Shown piece by piece: positions 54,481 through 64,000 of a stretch of 64,000 bases of DNA. Position 1 is the stretch's first letter; the number at the start of each line of letters is the position of its first letter. Below the pieces are notes generated by a model. The model was not told the origin of the DNA and did not search any database. It saw nothing but the letters and a program-made list of their open reading frames with translations. Position numbers and translations under genes: made by a program. This DNA comes from Dicyema japonicum. Taxonomy: Eukaryota; Dicyemida; Rhombozoa; Dicyemidae. The stretch covers positions 324,043 through 388,042 of the forward strand of contig RDEW01000005.1 of assembly GCA_011109175.1 (NCBI GenBank), in the 5' to 3' direction.

Positions 54481-56380
54481 CAAGGTAACGAACACGCTGG
54501 CCGTTTATACGAATCATTGATTCTAGAGGTACTGGTGACGGGCGTTTCTTTTGTGATCAGCTGTTTCGTCATTCAATACACTCTTTATTGGATAACTTTG
54601 ATCTTCTCGACAGTTTGTTCAGGATTTTGATTGACTCAATGAGGCCATAACTCGATAACCTTTTGTATATTGATTCTATAAGAGGTTTTCTGATCTTTTA
54701 TGGAGAGAAGTTGTTCAGTAGAAAGTCTTCTCTCATTTTGGTAATACATTATCGACGTGCCACAAGAAGCACATGTGCGTATAGAAGGTTACGCATATAA
54801 TTTTTGTGTTTACCTTCGATTGGCTGTTTTTTGCCCAGTCTCTTGTCCGACGTGAAAAGTGAGTTGATGGAGTTTTCTCTCACTTAGTTGATTGTCTCTA
54901 AACCAAATTTGTCTTTAGTCTTTGTTGCATTCTTGTGGTGGCTGCATGAATGTCTTGGTCGACTGAAGCCAGAACGATATCATTGGAGAAACAACGAGGA
55001 TATCATTTTCAGTTCCCGGTTTAGAAAGGTCAGCCGAGAATCAGTTAACTGTAATGAGGGTAGCATTGATTTCCTGGTCGACATTATTTGGGAGAAACTG
55101 AGTTGATTTTAATTTGTCAATGCAGATACATCCCTTAGACCGCTATGTTTAATAATCTGAGTTTGAAATTTCTATTGATTCCCGCTTGAAAAAATCACAA
55201 AGTGAGATTCTTTCTTTGGACTGAGTCGAATATCACGTGGATATCGCTAAAAAAGAACACATTTTTCAAGTTTCTGAGAGAACAGATGGAATAAGTTAGG
55301 GAGGCAATATGAATGATGTCAACCATTTTCCTAAAGACAATGATGAATTAACATATTGTGAAGGATTTATTTGATTTTTAAAAGGATTAGCATCCCATGA
55401 GCATTGGAAGTCGAACAAAAAAGCGAGACAGGCTTATATTAAGGCTATATTTTCGGTTTTCTTATTTTCAGAATTTGATGGATGCGTTAAGTTTCTATAA
55501 TTTTTGTTAATGGTTGTAGATTTTTGTCAAGGTTAATATTTCCTGTTTACCATAATTTTTAGAGGTATTATTATTAGGGAAATATGACCCAACACTTACC
55601 CGTGTCGTTTTCAATTTGACTCAAAATGAGGATTTCCGTTTTCTTAAGCTTTTTGAGGGCGAATATACAGTAATATTTTTTCAAGTTGTACGGAGCGGTT
55701 AATACAGGTTAATACACCTGGGGTTAAAACTACCAAAATAGAGATTTCCCAGGCATCTTTCAGTAAATGTACTCAAGTGTACTCAGTTGGGAAATTTTTA
55801 TTTGTAATACCACGATTTATCCCCCAAACGGAAATGACACTCTTGATCGTTAATAGTATAAGGTTATAATCACTTCCAGTGTCGTAAATGATTGATCACA
55901 GGAGGAGGAATATAGTGGCACGTCTTGTGAGGTTAGTTGATCTGTCAAATATTCTTGTGTTTTTGAGAGAAAATTGATGATCGTCAGTGAAATGATTGAT
56001 AAAAATGAGGGTATTTTGTAATTATGTCCCCGTGCATATAATTTCATCAAAGTCAAATAGATTACTGTTCACGATGCATATTTTGTTCGTTTGTGGTTCC
56101 AATGTATATTTTTATACTCAACGAATTTGTCATCAACTTGATGTATTCTTTCTGATTAGAGGAACCTATTTAACGTTTCTCTAATTAGAGGTTCCTTGTT
56201 GTTGTGTTAGACAAAGAGAATTGTATCACAGGTAGCGAATAGTCTCCCCGTGGAACAGGGCAAATGGTTTTTTGAAGTTCTTTAAGTGAACTATAACCGC
56301 ATCCGGAACTGACAATACTTGTCAACCAAGGATGCCACGTTAAAATAATGAGATCTCAGTCATGCAATATTTGATTTATG
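54481..56380. other. Long stretch without recognised gene
   Basis: Almost 1.9 kb. Frames such as 54888-55106 (LRPVFVAFLWWLHECLG-like) show no family. No tRNA, repeat array or transposase motif is seen. The base composition is close to that of its neighbours. Confidence 0.35.
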
Positions 56381-56384
56381 ATCA

Positions 56385-56560
56385 CTAAAACTATTTTTTG
56401 ACTTTATGAAAAATTTATTTACAATTTTTTTAAATATGAAAAAAACTAATCAAAAACTTTATTAAAATATAAAATAATTAAAAATGTTTTCAGGTTAAAA
56501 CTTGGGTCTTTTATAATAACAGTCAGAGTTTTTTCAATGACCTTCCTGATTTGAATGCGG
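56385..56560 (-). pseudogene. hAT transposase C-terminal scrap
   Basis: The nucleotide sequence is similar to 8095-8240 (AAAACTAATCAAAAACTTTATTAAAATA). Minus frame: FNLKTFLIILYFNKVFD, the end of the hAT dimerisation region. Confidence 0.45.
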
Positions 56561-56659
56561 CGTAACAGTCGATGACACGTTAGTATTTTATTCAAATCAA
56601 AGATCCTAATAAAAATATGCAGATATTGCTTTTAAAATTTCTAAATAAAAAATTGACTG

Positions 56660-56970
56660 GCAGTTGTAACGTCAACAATAGGGATATTCAAAAATGAATA
56701 ACTTTAGCTACCGAGCCTGGATAAGACGTTAAAGCAAACAGTCGAGTCACTACTGAATTTACGTTTTGACGAGCTGAATTTGACAAAATCCAAACTTGTT
56801 TCTAGCTTCGGAGGAGCTGGCATAAGATCAGCTTACAGATCACCCTTCCGGCATACATATCGTCGCTTTCGAGCCAAAATCATCTCGTCCGTTTTATATC
56901 CAACCTCCCCCTAAATCCCTCATTTTGTCCTTCCACATATATAGAGGGACGGTGATCTGATAGATAATGT
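56660..56970 (+). mobile_element. PHD-RT relic, GGLG region
   Basis: SFGGAGIRSAY and, in the next frame, QITLPAYISSLSSQNHLV: the family's GGLGxRS motif followed by LPAYLSSL. It adjoins the 3' end of the ubiquitin-like/S27a gene on the opposite strand. Confidence 0.55.
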
Positions 56971-57008
56971 TCCCTTTTTGTATCCCAGTCCCTGACATTA
57001 AGTGATGA

Positions 57009-57453
57009 TCATATTATCAATATGTAATAGTGAGCCATCATTGAAACTGGTCCACAGTCAGTGTTCGGGCACTTTTGTCTCAGTAAGGTGATTTCTCCAT
57101 CATTGCCAACCTTGTAAAATTTGAGGGCTGCCAATGGGACCTTTTTGCGCACGTGCTTTATTTTCTTGGGGATTGTGTGTTATTTGGACTTTTTTCTTCT
57201 TTCCACCCAAAAGTGGCACAAATTGCTGCAAAGTCGAGAATTCCTTGATCCCACATCGTCCAATTGGAGACTCGTAGTCTAATGTCAGGCCGTTGTAGCT
57301 CAAGCACGTGGTATCACAAGGAACCCCTGATAATTAGAATAAAAAACTTAACCAATTTTTATGGAGATTTGCTTGAGTAATCTAAATTGCAATATTAATT
57401 CTCACGTCGCAGCAGAGAGATTTTCCAGTAGGAGTTTTGACGAATATTTGCAT
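57009..57453 (-). pseudogene. Ubiquitin-like domain fused to ribosomal protein eS31 (RPS27A-like)
   Basis: The start ATG at 57453 gives MQIFVKTPTGKSLCCD. Micro-introns at 57382-57405 (24 nt) and 57327-57347 (21 nt) lead to LSYNGLTLDYESPIGRCGIK, EFSTLQQFVPLLGG, a ubiquitin-like fold of about 69 residues ending in GG. The eS31 part follows in another frame: KHVRKKVPLAALKFYKVG, NDGEITLLRQKCPNTDCGPV. Normally the GG is cut to free ubiquitin and the ribosomal protein. Here the Ubl is far from ubiquitin, with GRCGI like FUBI. A frameshift and an in-frame TAA lie at 57183-57200, and the second zinc-ligand pair is missing before the stop at 57009. It is flanked on both sides by LINE sequence. Decayed gene or error-containing assembly. 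Confidence 0.7.
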
Positions 57454-57489
57454 AAAGCTCACACTAGAGATCAAACATAACGTGAAAAT

Positions 57490-57912
57490 TCAAACACAAT
57501 TGAATAAATTTAAAATTATTTTTATAATTTTCCGTAAGTGTGTTTTCATGTTGAAGCCGTCAGTAATAAACTGGGAGATAGAACCCAAATGAGTCGTTGT
57601 AGAACGGTCTGCCCTAAAACCATGTTGGAACTCTGGTAGATGTAGAAAAGAATAGATGCGCATTAACACAAGCTTTTCCAGTACTTTTGATAAAACACAA
57701 GTTATTGAGATGGTAAGAATAGGGAACGTCTTTTGGTTTATGGGCTTTAGGATTGGCGTAATCAGGGAGTTTTTCCATATATTAGGTAACGTATGGTAGT
57801 TGATAGAGTCGTTGTACAGTCTTGATAGTATGGCCCGTGCCTGAGGTCCAAGATGTTTGAGGTGAATAGTGCAAATACCGTCGGGACCACAAGCACGAGT
57901 GGGACGTAGCAA
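57490..57912 (-). pseudogene. Jockey-like RT fingers fragment
   Basis: A 140-codon open frame with TRACGPDGICTIHLKHLGPQ, LPNIWKNSLITPILKP, the SLTCVLSKVLEKLVL helix and FQHGFRADRSTTTHLG. The protein is cut before motif A and closes with unrelated codons and a stop at 57490. Confidence 0.65.
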
Positions 57913-59330
57913 TTTAATAGCTTTTTCAACATCATCGGGAGTGAAGAAGGTGGAATATGGTTCTTGTTGAGGGCGGCGCCGTTCAACAAGTGTAGAACAA
58001 GAAAAACTTTATGGCTGATCGATACGTAGTACTTCATAATCTTGTTTGCGAGTTTGCGTGCGGGTTCCGAAGCGTTGCGGGCAACGGCCTCAGCTCCGCG
58101 GTCCTCCTCATTGATAAGGCTATTGATCCTTTTAGTGTTTTCCAAAATGTGGCACAAGAGTTTTTGTGACATAGTCGTCCAACTAGGCGGCTCCATTTGA
58201 GTCTGTTGTTAGTTCGGATATTTGGTATTCAGTGAACTATATGGAGTAGAAGGAGTTATTTGTCTGTGTTCTATTCCTCTTCAGCGCATCTCGTTTTTGA
58301 TGAGTGACACTATTTGTGATGATAATCTTGGATTGAACTTCTTGTAAGAGGCGCTAAATATAAATAGTTTATCAGCTTTTAGAATGATAGCGGACATAAT
58401 CTTGGCCGTCTCCTCTACTGTGCAAGTAATCATAGTAAGGTCAAGGAGACTATTGTCCACATTCGTCCTGAAACCTTGCCACTCGGCTTTCAAGTAATTT
58501 TTGAACTTTGTAGAACAACACGGTAAACAAATAGGCCTTCTAAGTCTCAACACAATGGAGTTATGGTCGCTTGAGAAACCATAACGAACATTCCATGAAA
58601 TTCATCCAGCCATAGAGGGAGAGCAGAGGGACAGGTCCGGGGATGTTGGACTGTCCCTTCTGCGGGACGGGGTCCTTGTGTGGGTGTCCGGATCATTAAG
58701 GATAGTCAGATCATTGAGCAGGAAAGGATGTATTCGCCGCGACTGTCGGCTGATTGATTACGGAGCCAGAGTGGATATTTCGCGTTTAGGTCTCCGCATA
58801 GTAGCTGATCATTTGTCCACACAGGCTCAATAGGTTGAAGATGTAGGAAGTACTACATGACCCCTGAGGCGGGATATAGACATTACACAGTGTAAAACAT
58901 CTCGTCGAAGAAAAGGGAACTTCAATAGAAATCTGTTCCAGAATAAGATCCCCTTCTCAGAGAGAAGATACAGAATGGGTGACATCCGTGAATTTAAGTC
59001 CATCCTTAACGATAGTAATAATCCGCCTCCGAGACGTCTTGTTCGGTCCAAATTATTAATTAGTTCTACCACGTGGATTAGAATACTGATGATTTTAAGT
59101 GGTAAAATAAGTATTTTATGACATAGTACCTTCATTGTTAGTTATTCGTAATGCCTCAGCATCAATTTTTTCGTGTTTATTAATAAATGTCCTACGAGCA
59201 TGCCTTTTGTGGCTTTTTATTTTTAGGGAATGTTTGTTCTGTCTGCAATACCCAGTCTTTCCGTGTAAATGTACGGTTCCATAGCTATTCCCTTTAGTAT
59301 GATCTTTGATAATAATTGCGACAGGATTTG
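57490..59330 (-). mobile_element. Jockey-like LINE with EN and RT fingers, truncated
   Basis: Minus order: NVYIPPQ-like endonuclease start, CGDLNAKYPLWL, DPDTHTRTPSRRRD, PDLSLCSPS and SSDHNSIVLRLR (catalytic SDH), then the RT fingers at 57912-57490: ACGPDGICTIHLKHLGPQA, ISITCVLSKVLEKLVLMRIY and FQHGFRADRSTTTHLGSIS. It ends before motif A, just upstream of the ubiquitin-like/S27a start. Frame breaks within the endonuclease. Confidence 0.75.
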
Positions 59331-59519
59331 TTAACCAAACGGTAGTTAAGGTGGTGATGTACGTTACTTCTTTCTTGACTCGGGGATGTCAGAGGTAAAT
59401 GTCTGATGTACGTACATCCGGATTTGAATTCTGTCTGTTCAATATTGAAGGAACTTAAAGGATCATCTGTGAAGGTGCACGCATGTTACTAATAACAATG
59501 TCGTTAAACTGAATAACAA

Positions 59520-59805
59520 ATCAATAAATCCAATGACATATTACAACCTTATGACAAACGACGAGCTCTACAGAATTTCTCAAACAACACAGATTGGGAA
59601 TAAAGTGACTTTGGCGAAATGGAAGCTCGTTGGACATATTATAAGAGCTTCGGAAATGGCACCGGCCAATCAGGCCATGTAATCATACTTCTTTGTATTA
59701 AACAAAACAACGTATCGAGATCGACAAAAAACGTTGCCGTCGACGCTCGACAAAGAACTCACTTGCATGGGAAGAAAACTGAAAACAGGAGAGGAACTGG
59801 ATAAT
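59520..59805 (+). mobile_element. LINE C-terminal tail (LxxIG...GHIIR type)
   Basis: NDELYRISQTTQIGNKVTLA, KWKLVGHIIRASE and TCMGRKLKTGEEL form the typical basic tail of APE-type LINE proteins (RRWRWLGHVLRM). No RT domain precedes it here. Confidence 0.55.
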
Positions 59806-59889
59806 CAATTCGTTTGCATGAAACAGGGCAGGATGGAAACGCCTTACAGCGCGTATCTAGAGATGCATGGCAAAAGTGGAATCTCAAAT

Positions 59890-60060
59890 TAGTTAACTTT
59901 TCTGGTTCCGCGGACATTGCTATTTACAGCATTGTAGAATGCCCAGCTACTTCAATTGCAGTGGAACAAACTTTTTCCCGATTGAAAAAAACAGATGTTT
60001 TAAAGATTGAAATATTTTTCAATTATAATTTCTCTAAAAATGGATAGTTTTAGTTAATTT
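59890..60060 (+). pseudogene. hAT C-terminal dimerisation relic
   Basis: VECPATSIAVEQTFSRLKKT matches the PATSxxxERxFS motif of the hAT dimerisation domain. No upstream transposase is visible. Confidence 0.5.
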
Positions 60061-60129
60061 CCATATAAATTGTCCTAAAATTATTACTTAGATTGGTTAT
60101 TTTCAAAATAATTTAGGAGGCTTGGAAGG

Positions 60130-61475
60130 GTTACCTGGCAATATTAAGGACCTTACGTCCACTTCACCTTGGAAGTTGGACGCTGTTTTGTCATTACGGA
60201 CCTAATCAGAAAAATAGTTATCGGCAACATCTCAGAATATGCCAGATAATTGCTCTTTTTCGCAAGGTTTCTTGCTTTTAAAAAACTAAATGGGGGAATC
60301 CTTCCCATAGCGGTCGGGAACTGATTCAGAAGAGTTGCCGCAAAGGTAGCATCGACCCTGGTTAGCAGACAACTTGGAGAGGAGTTTATTCCTAAACAAA
60401 TAGGTGTTTGTATCCAGAATTGTTGTGAGGCTGCTTTCATGCAGCAAGGCGTTTTTTCACAGAGAAATATTTCACATAAATGCATTGGAATCAGGTTGGA
60501 CATAACGAATGCATTCAATTCTCTCAGAAGAAATAAAATTATGAAAACATTTGGTAAAGATTTTCCCTCTTTTCAAATTCGGCGGAGGTTGCACCCGGCA
60601 TATCTATCGTCTTTTTCAATTTGGCACGGCAAGTCCTTCTTCACACTATTGGACTTTGCTGGAATGAGTCATTTGACGAAGCTTGTCGGAAATGGAACGG
60701 GTCAGGACTCAAAATCCCCGAAGACACAACAAAGCAACGTAATTGAGAAATTTGGAAGCAAATAAACATCGTCTGGCTTGTTTGGTGTCAGTTTAAAGTG
60801 GAGGGAGTAAGCATGGCTTGGTGCAATACCTTGCCCAATCCTAGGGACTCTTTTGGAAGACGAATATTTGAGGATTGGAATCGAACAAAGGCTAGGACTA
60901 GACGTTTGCCAGGAGAACCGATGCTGATGCGGAAAAATAGTCAATGCGGAAAGATTGCACCCGCTGTCCTGCAGAAGAAGCGCCGAAAGAGGACCAGGTT
61001 ACGCTGCTCTGAACGCTGCTTCCTATCACAGCATGAATCAGTGGGTTTCGATTGAGGACATGGAAAGAGACTTGAAGGAATGACCCTTTTTTCTTACATA
61101 TCCGGAAGATCTTTGGTCTGGGATGCAACTTGTGTTGACATAAATTCAAGAATGAATTTTTTTCAGATCGGTTCAGACACCTGGAGCTGCTGCTTCAACT
61201 GCAGAAAACCTAAAAATCAAGAAATATTCTTGCTTCGGGGACCGGTACAGATTTACTCTTGTTGCAATTGAGTCATCAGGAGCCGTTGTCCAATGACGGC
61301 TGAGTTATTGCGTGAACTTGGAGGAATGCTTGCCAGAAAGAAAAAGGATCAACGAGAAAGGTTCTGGCTAAGACAAATGATTGAAAAGGCCATACTCAGA
61401 GTAAACTCGTTTTGCGATCCACACAGCCGGCTTCCTCAACTAACATTTGTTTCTTTGTTGAAAAAAGAATAATTT
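60130..61475 (+). mobile_element. PHD-RT family relic, RT plus C-terminus
   Basis: In order: LPIAVGN, FRRVAAKVASTLVSRQLG, IGVCIQNCCEAAFMQ, IGIRLDITNAFNSLRRNKIM (motif A), a deletion, then HPAYLSSF, TLLEDEYLRIGIEQRLGLDV, CGKIVNAERLHPLSCRRSA, WDATCVDINS, FGDRYRFTLVAIESSGAVV and a tail to about 61475. It covers most of the family except the PHD finger and box C. Many frame breaks. Confidence 0.75.
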
Positions 61476-61479
61476 AATG

Positions 61480-62155
61480 CCAAGATTAAGTATTTTCGAT
61501 ATTTTGTTCACAGAAAACGCGAAAAATACAAAATAATTTGAAAATTAAAAATAATAATAAAATTGTCTATTTTTTCTTAAGATGTCAAATTTGTACTTTT
61601 TTATTTAAAATGTCCTTAAAAATGTCCTATTATTTCCGCGCTAGTAATCACCCTTCTCATGGAATAAGAGTTTTTCGACAACTCACTTTTATTCCGCATC
61701 TCCACATCAGTGTCGGTCATTATATCTGCTACAATTCAATAGAATGCTTCATATGCAAGCACATGGCAGCTCTACAAGCTGGTCTGAAGCAGAGGTAAAC
61801 TCTTCATCGGGGACCTTCATCCCGTACTTGTGTTCAATTAGAATGCGTTCGAGAGTCCTGTTTTACCAACTGATTAGAATTAAGTCCTCGTTGTTCCTTC
61901 ACTATATAGTTATCCATATAATTCTTGAAGCATCTATCCCACATCTTAACCAGGGATAATCCATACTTGACAGTCTTAAAAAAGTAAAAGGTCTCCCGCA
62001 TAGGAGATCATATTTGTGCTACTTCTCACCTCAACATGTTTGATACGATCCTGAGAAGTAATCTTACATTATGGTTATTTAGTTTTGACTTGTTGTTACC
62101 AAAATGTCAAGTTTGTTGACCTTGGTTTAAGTCATTATCGACACAAGTCGTATTT
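61480..62155. other. No gene recognised
   Basis: AT-rich to 61620, then a stretch with a minus-strand frame containing NRTLERILIEHKYGMKVPDE. No family is recognised; it may be mobile-element coding. Confidence 0.3.
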
Positions 62156-62159
62156 CCGA

Positions 62160-62690
62160 GTCGATATTATTGACTAACCAAGTGCCTCTTCCTCCTTTTT
62201 TAACTCCGTACATTCTGCAGAGATGCAAATGTACACTGCCTCCGGACATAATCAAAATTTTCGCCTCAAGTATTTATTTTGCCAACAATGGCATGAGACG
62301 GCAGGACGTGTCAAAGCTTGTAGCGATTTCCAATTTATCTTCAACCAGGCCTTTCGCAAGATTAACATACTGAAAGTTGTGTCGGCCACTCATTTGGCCA
62401 AAGCAAAAAAAGGCCTAACCATTATAAACAATTCATCAAACCACAATTAGCCATGCATTTCTTTGTTGGTTAACCTCTTGCTCCCTTTTTTTCTATCGAA
62501 AAAAATACAAAAAGTCTAAATATCGCTCTCAGAACAATTACTAGATGTCTCAGATGATCATCTACAGTGGGAATCGAAGATCCTTCCAATTGGAGAAAAT
62601 TTGATAATGAGAACTCTACAGTTCCTCTCCAAAGCATATAGCCTTAAATTCAAATCAATGCATTTTAATGTCTGTAATTTTTTGGGCCAT
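62160..62690 (+). mobile_element. Jockey-like LINE C-terminal relic
   Basis: FIFNQAFRKINILKVVSATH, NIALRTITRCLR and DDHLQWESKILPIGENLI are the thumb and post-thumb segments (compare NKVLKxLAGSTWG, ALRTxTGC and HLHxETKxLPVxEH of this class). Frameshifts between them. Confidence 0.6.
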
Positions 62691-62999
62691 TTTTTGAGAT
62701 TAAATTAATAATTTTTTTAACTGTTAAATTTACAAAAGAAAATTAATTTATTTATTATTTAATATTTCACGATTTTTGACAACACCTCTTGGAAAGCAAT
62801 GATTCGATGTCTGGATTATGTTCTTTTAAAGTTCCCAGCCTTAATAATGTAAATGTTCATCTGTCAGTCTTGATCTGAAAGAGGAATTATGTAATTTCAT
62901 TGTTGAAAAAAATTGTAAGTACAGGCAAACGTTGCATAGATTCGTAGGGATAAATCATGTAGTTGAGGAAATCTATAAATGGAAAAAATTTATATAATA

Positions 63000-63520
63000 T
63001 GGAATTTCAACTTCATGTTTTTCTTTCAAGGGGGTCTCATTCTGAAGTTCTATCTCCATTTGAAATGCTTTAGTAACGACTTCAACTTTTATTGACATTG
63101 GAGTGGTAAAAATATTATTCGAATATTTCCTCACCTTCAATGGAAGCAGATCTAATAATTCTTTAATAACATCAAAGTATACTCCACGAATGAATACAGC
63201 ACAAAAAGAAATGTCTTTAATACACGTACTTTCATAAAGTGCAAGATAAAAATTTTCAAAATCTTTGTAGTATTTGAAAAGCTTGGAATAGCAATTGTGT
63301 GATAATTCACTGCTAGCAACAATATTTGGTGATAAGCTAAGATTTTTTTGAGAGACAAATTATTTCACTGACTTTTAAAAGACAGTCTTTAATAAAATTT
63401 CCTTCTGTAAATGGTTTTGACGAGACTTTGCCATCACTCCACTTACAACATAATTGTATCACATTCTCAGTCGAATTATTCATATTTTTGAAAAAATTTC
63501 ACTGATTTAATAAAACGATT
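63000..63520 (-). pseudogene. hAT (GTF2IRD2/ZBED-type) transposase relic
   Basis: Minus frames: SKPFTEGNFIKDCLLKVSEI, ICLSKKS, then a weak middle, then TTPMSIKVEVVTKAFQMEIE and LQNETPLKEK. These follow the order GKPFTxGExIKxCxL ... NPFxVxVExxPxxxQxELIELQ of hAT transposases. Stops in between. Confidence 0.55.
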
Positions 63521-64000
63521 TTAGTTTTTGTGTTTTTCGTATCGCAATCGTCCACAGACATTTTTCTAAAGACATTTTTCTTGAATAACAAAAAACAAAT
63601 TAAAAAGCATGACTGTCAAAACTATTTTAATTCAAAATAAATAACATAATCTAAAAAATTAATATAATTTTTTAAATAAACACAGGGAAACACAGAAACT
63701 GACCCGTTCTTCATACCTTCTCACCCCAATGACCGGAGTTGATTGAAACAGATAAACGGTTATGTTTTAAGAGAACCATCCGAAGACTCGATGATAATAA
63801 AATACTACACCTGTCCCCTCCTCCAATTAACCAATCAGAATTTTATCTTCCGAGGGACGTCCGGGTTAACTTAGCTCGTATACGATTTGGGCAGCACCAC
63901 TATCTACCAACGTACGATGTCCTCTCTCTATTTTGCAACCTCTACATGTTGACAACAAATTACTTGTTTGAATGTCATGAATTAGCACAACGTTAATCCA
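63521..64000. other. No gene assigned
   Basis: AT-rich to about 63690. Then an 85-codon plus frame at 63739-63996 (DDNKILHLSPPPINQSEFYL) that runs near the window edge. No family recognised. Confidence 0.3.

Noticed and set aside
60153-60518. Minus-strand 121-codon frame
   Set aside because: Antisense to PHD-RT motif A and flanking residues on the plus strand.
1-64000. Bacterial or CRISPR-type system
   Set aside because: No operon structure, ribosome-binding sites or spaced repeat array; spliceosomal introns and LINEs show a eukaryotic genome.

Overview
The window is eukaryotic and AT-rich, and it is mostly the remains of transposable elements. A few single-copy animal-type genes lie among them: a serine carboxypeptidase (CPVL-like), a YrdC/Sua5-type enzyme, an ionotropic glutamate receptor, a THUMPD3-like tRNA methyltransferase, a ubiquitin-like/eS31 (S27a) fusion, a RING/TRAF-like fragment and a tRNA-Val(UAC). 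The host genes can be read only if many extremely short GT-AG introns, mostly 21-27 nt, are removed. I placed more than twenty of them by restoring conserved protein motifs on both sides. Introns this short together with animal gene families are what is known of dicyemid mesozoans, so a dicyemid such as Dicyema is my best inference. The sequence itself proves only a eukaryote with micro-introns and metazoan-type genes.

Layout. 1-4860 (minus): a long open non-LTR reverse transcriptase ORF with an N-terminal PHD finger, then an R2-like element that contains a one-base N and a duplicated 201-bp contig end. 4.9-11.1 kb: inverted AT-rich repeats enclosing DDE, hAT, R2-like and RTE relics. 11.1-14.9 kb: Jockey/CR1-type, PHD-RT and RTE relics. 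15.35-16.88 kb (minus): carboxypeptidase. 17.4-25.9 kb: a LINE ORF1, hAT and R2-like relics, Jockey-type LINEs and a second, nearly identical R2-like copy. 26.8-27.4 kb (minus): YrdC gene. 27.5-35.8 kb: nested LINEs, a hAT element with an 8-bp target duplication, an integrase relic and PHD-RT relics. 35.84 kb: tRNA-Val. 37.25-40.02 kb (plus): glutamate receptor. 40.8-49.4 kb: LINE, PHD-RT and RTE copies around a RING-type fragment. 50.4-52.2 kb: LINE and PHD-RT relics. 52.3-53.4 kb (minus): THUMPD3-like gene. 53.6-64 kb: RTE, PHD-RT, hAT and LINE relics around the ubiquitin-like/S27a gene at 57.0-57.45 kb.

The host genes do not form an operon or pathway. Two act on tRNA (threonylcarbamoyl-AMP synthesis and N2-guanine methylation), one on the ribosome, one in lysosomal or secreted proteolysis and one in ligand-gated signalling. 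At least five mobile lineages coexist: a PHD-finger RT family with nine or more copies, R2-like elements with a PD-(D/E)XK endonuclease, Jockey/CR1-like LINEs, RTE-like LINEs, and hAT and IS630-like DNA transposons. Several host genes carry single-base frame breaks in homopolymers, which may be residual sequencing errors rather than true decay.
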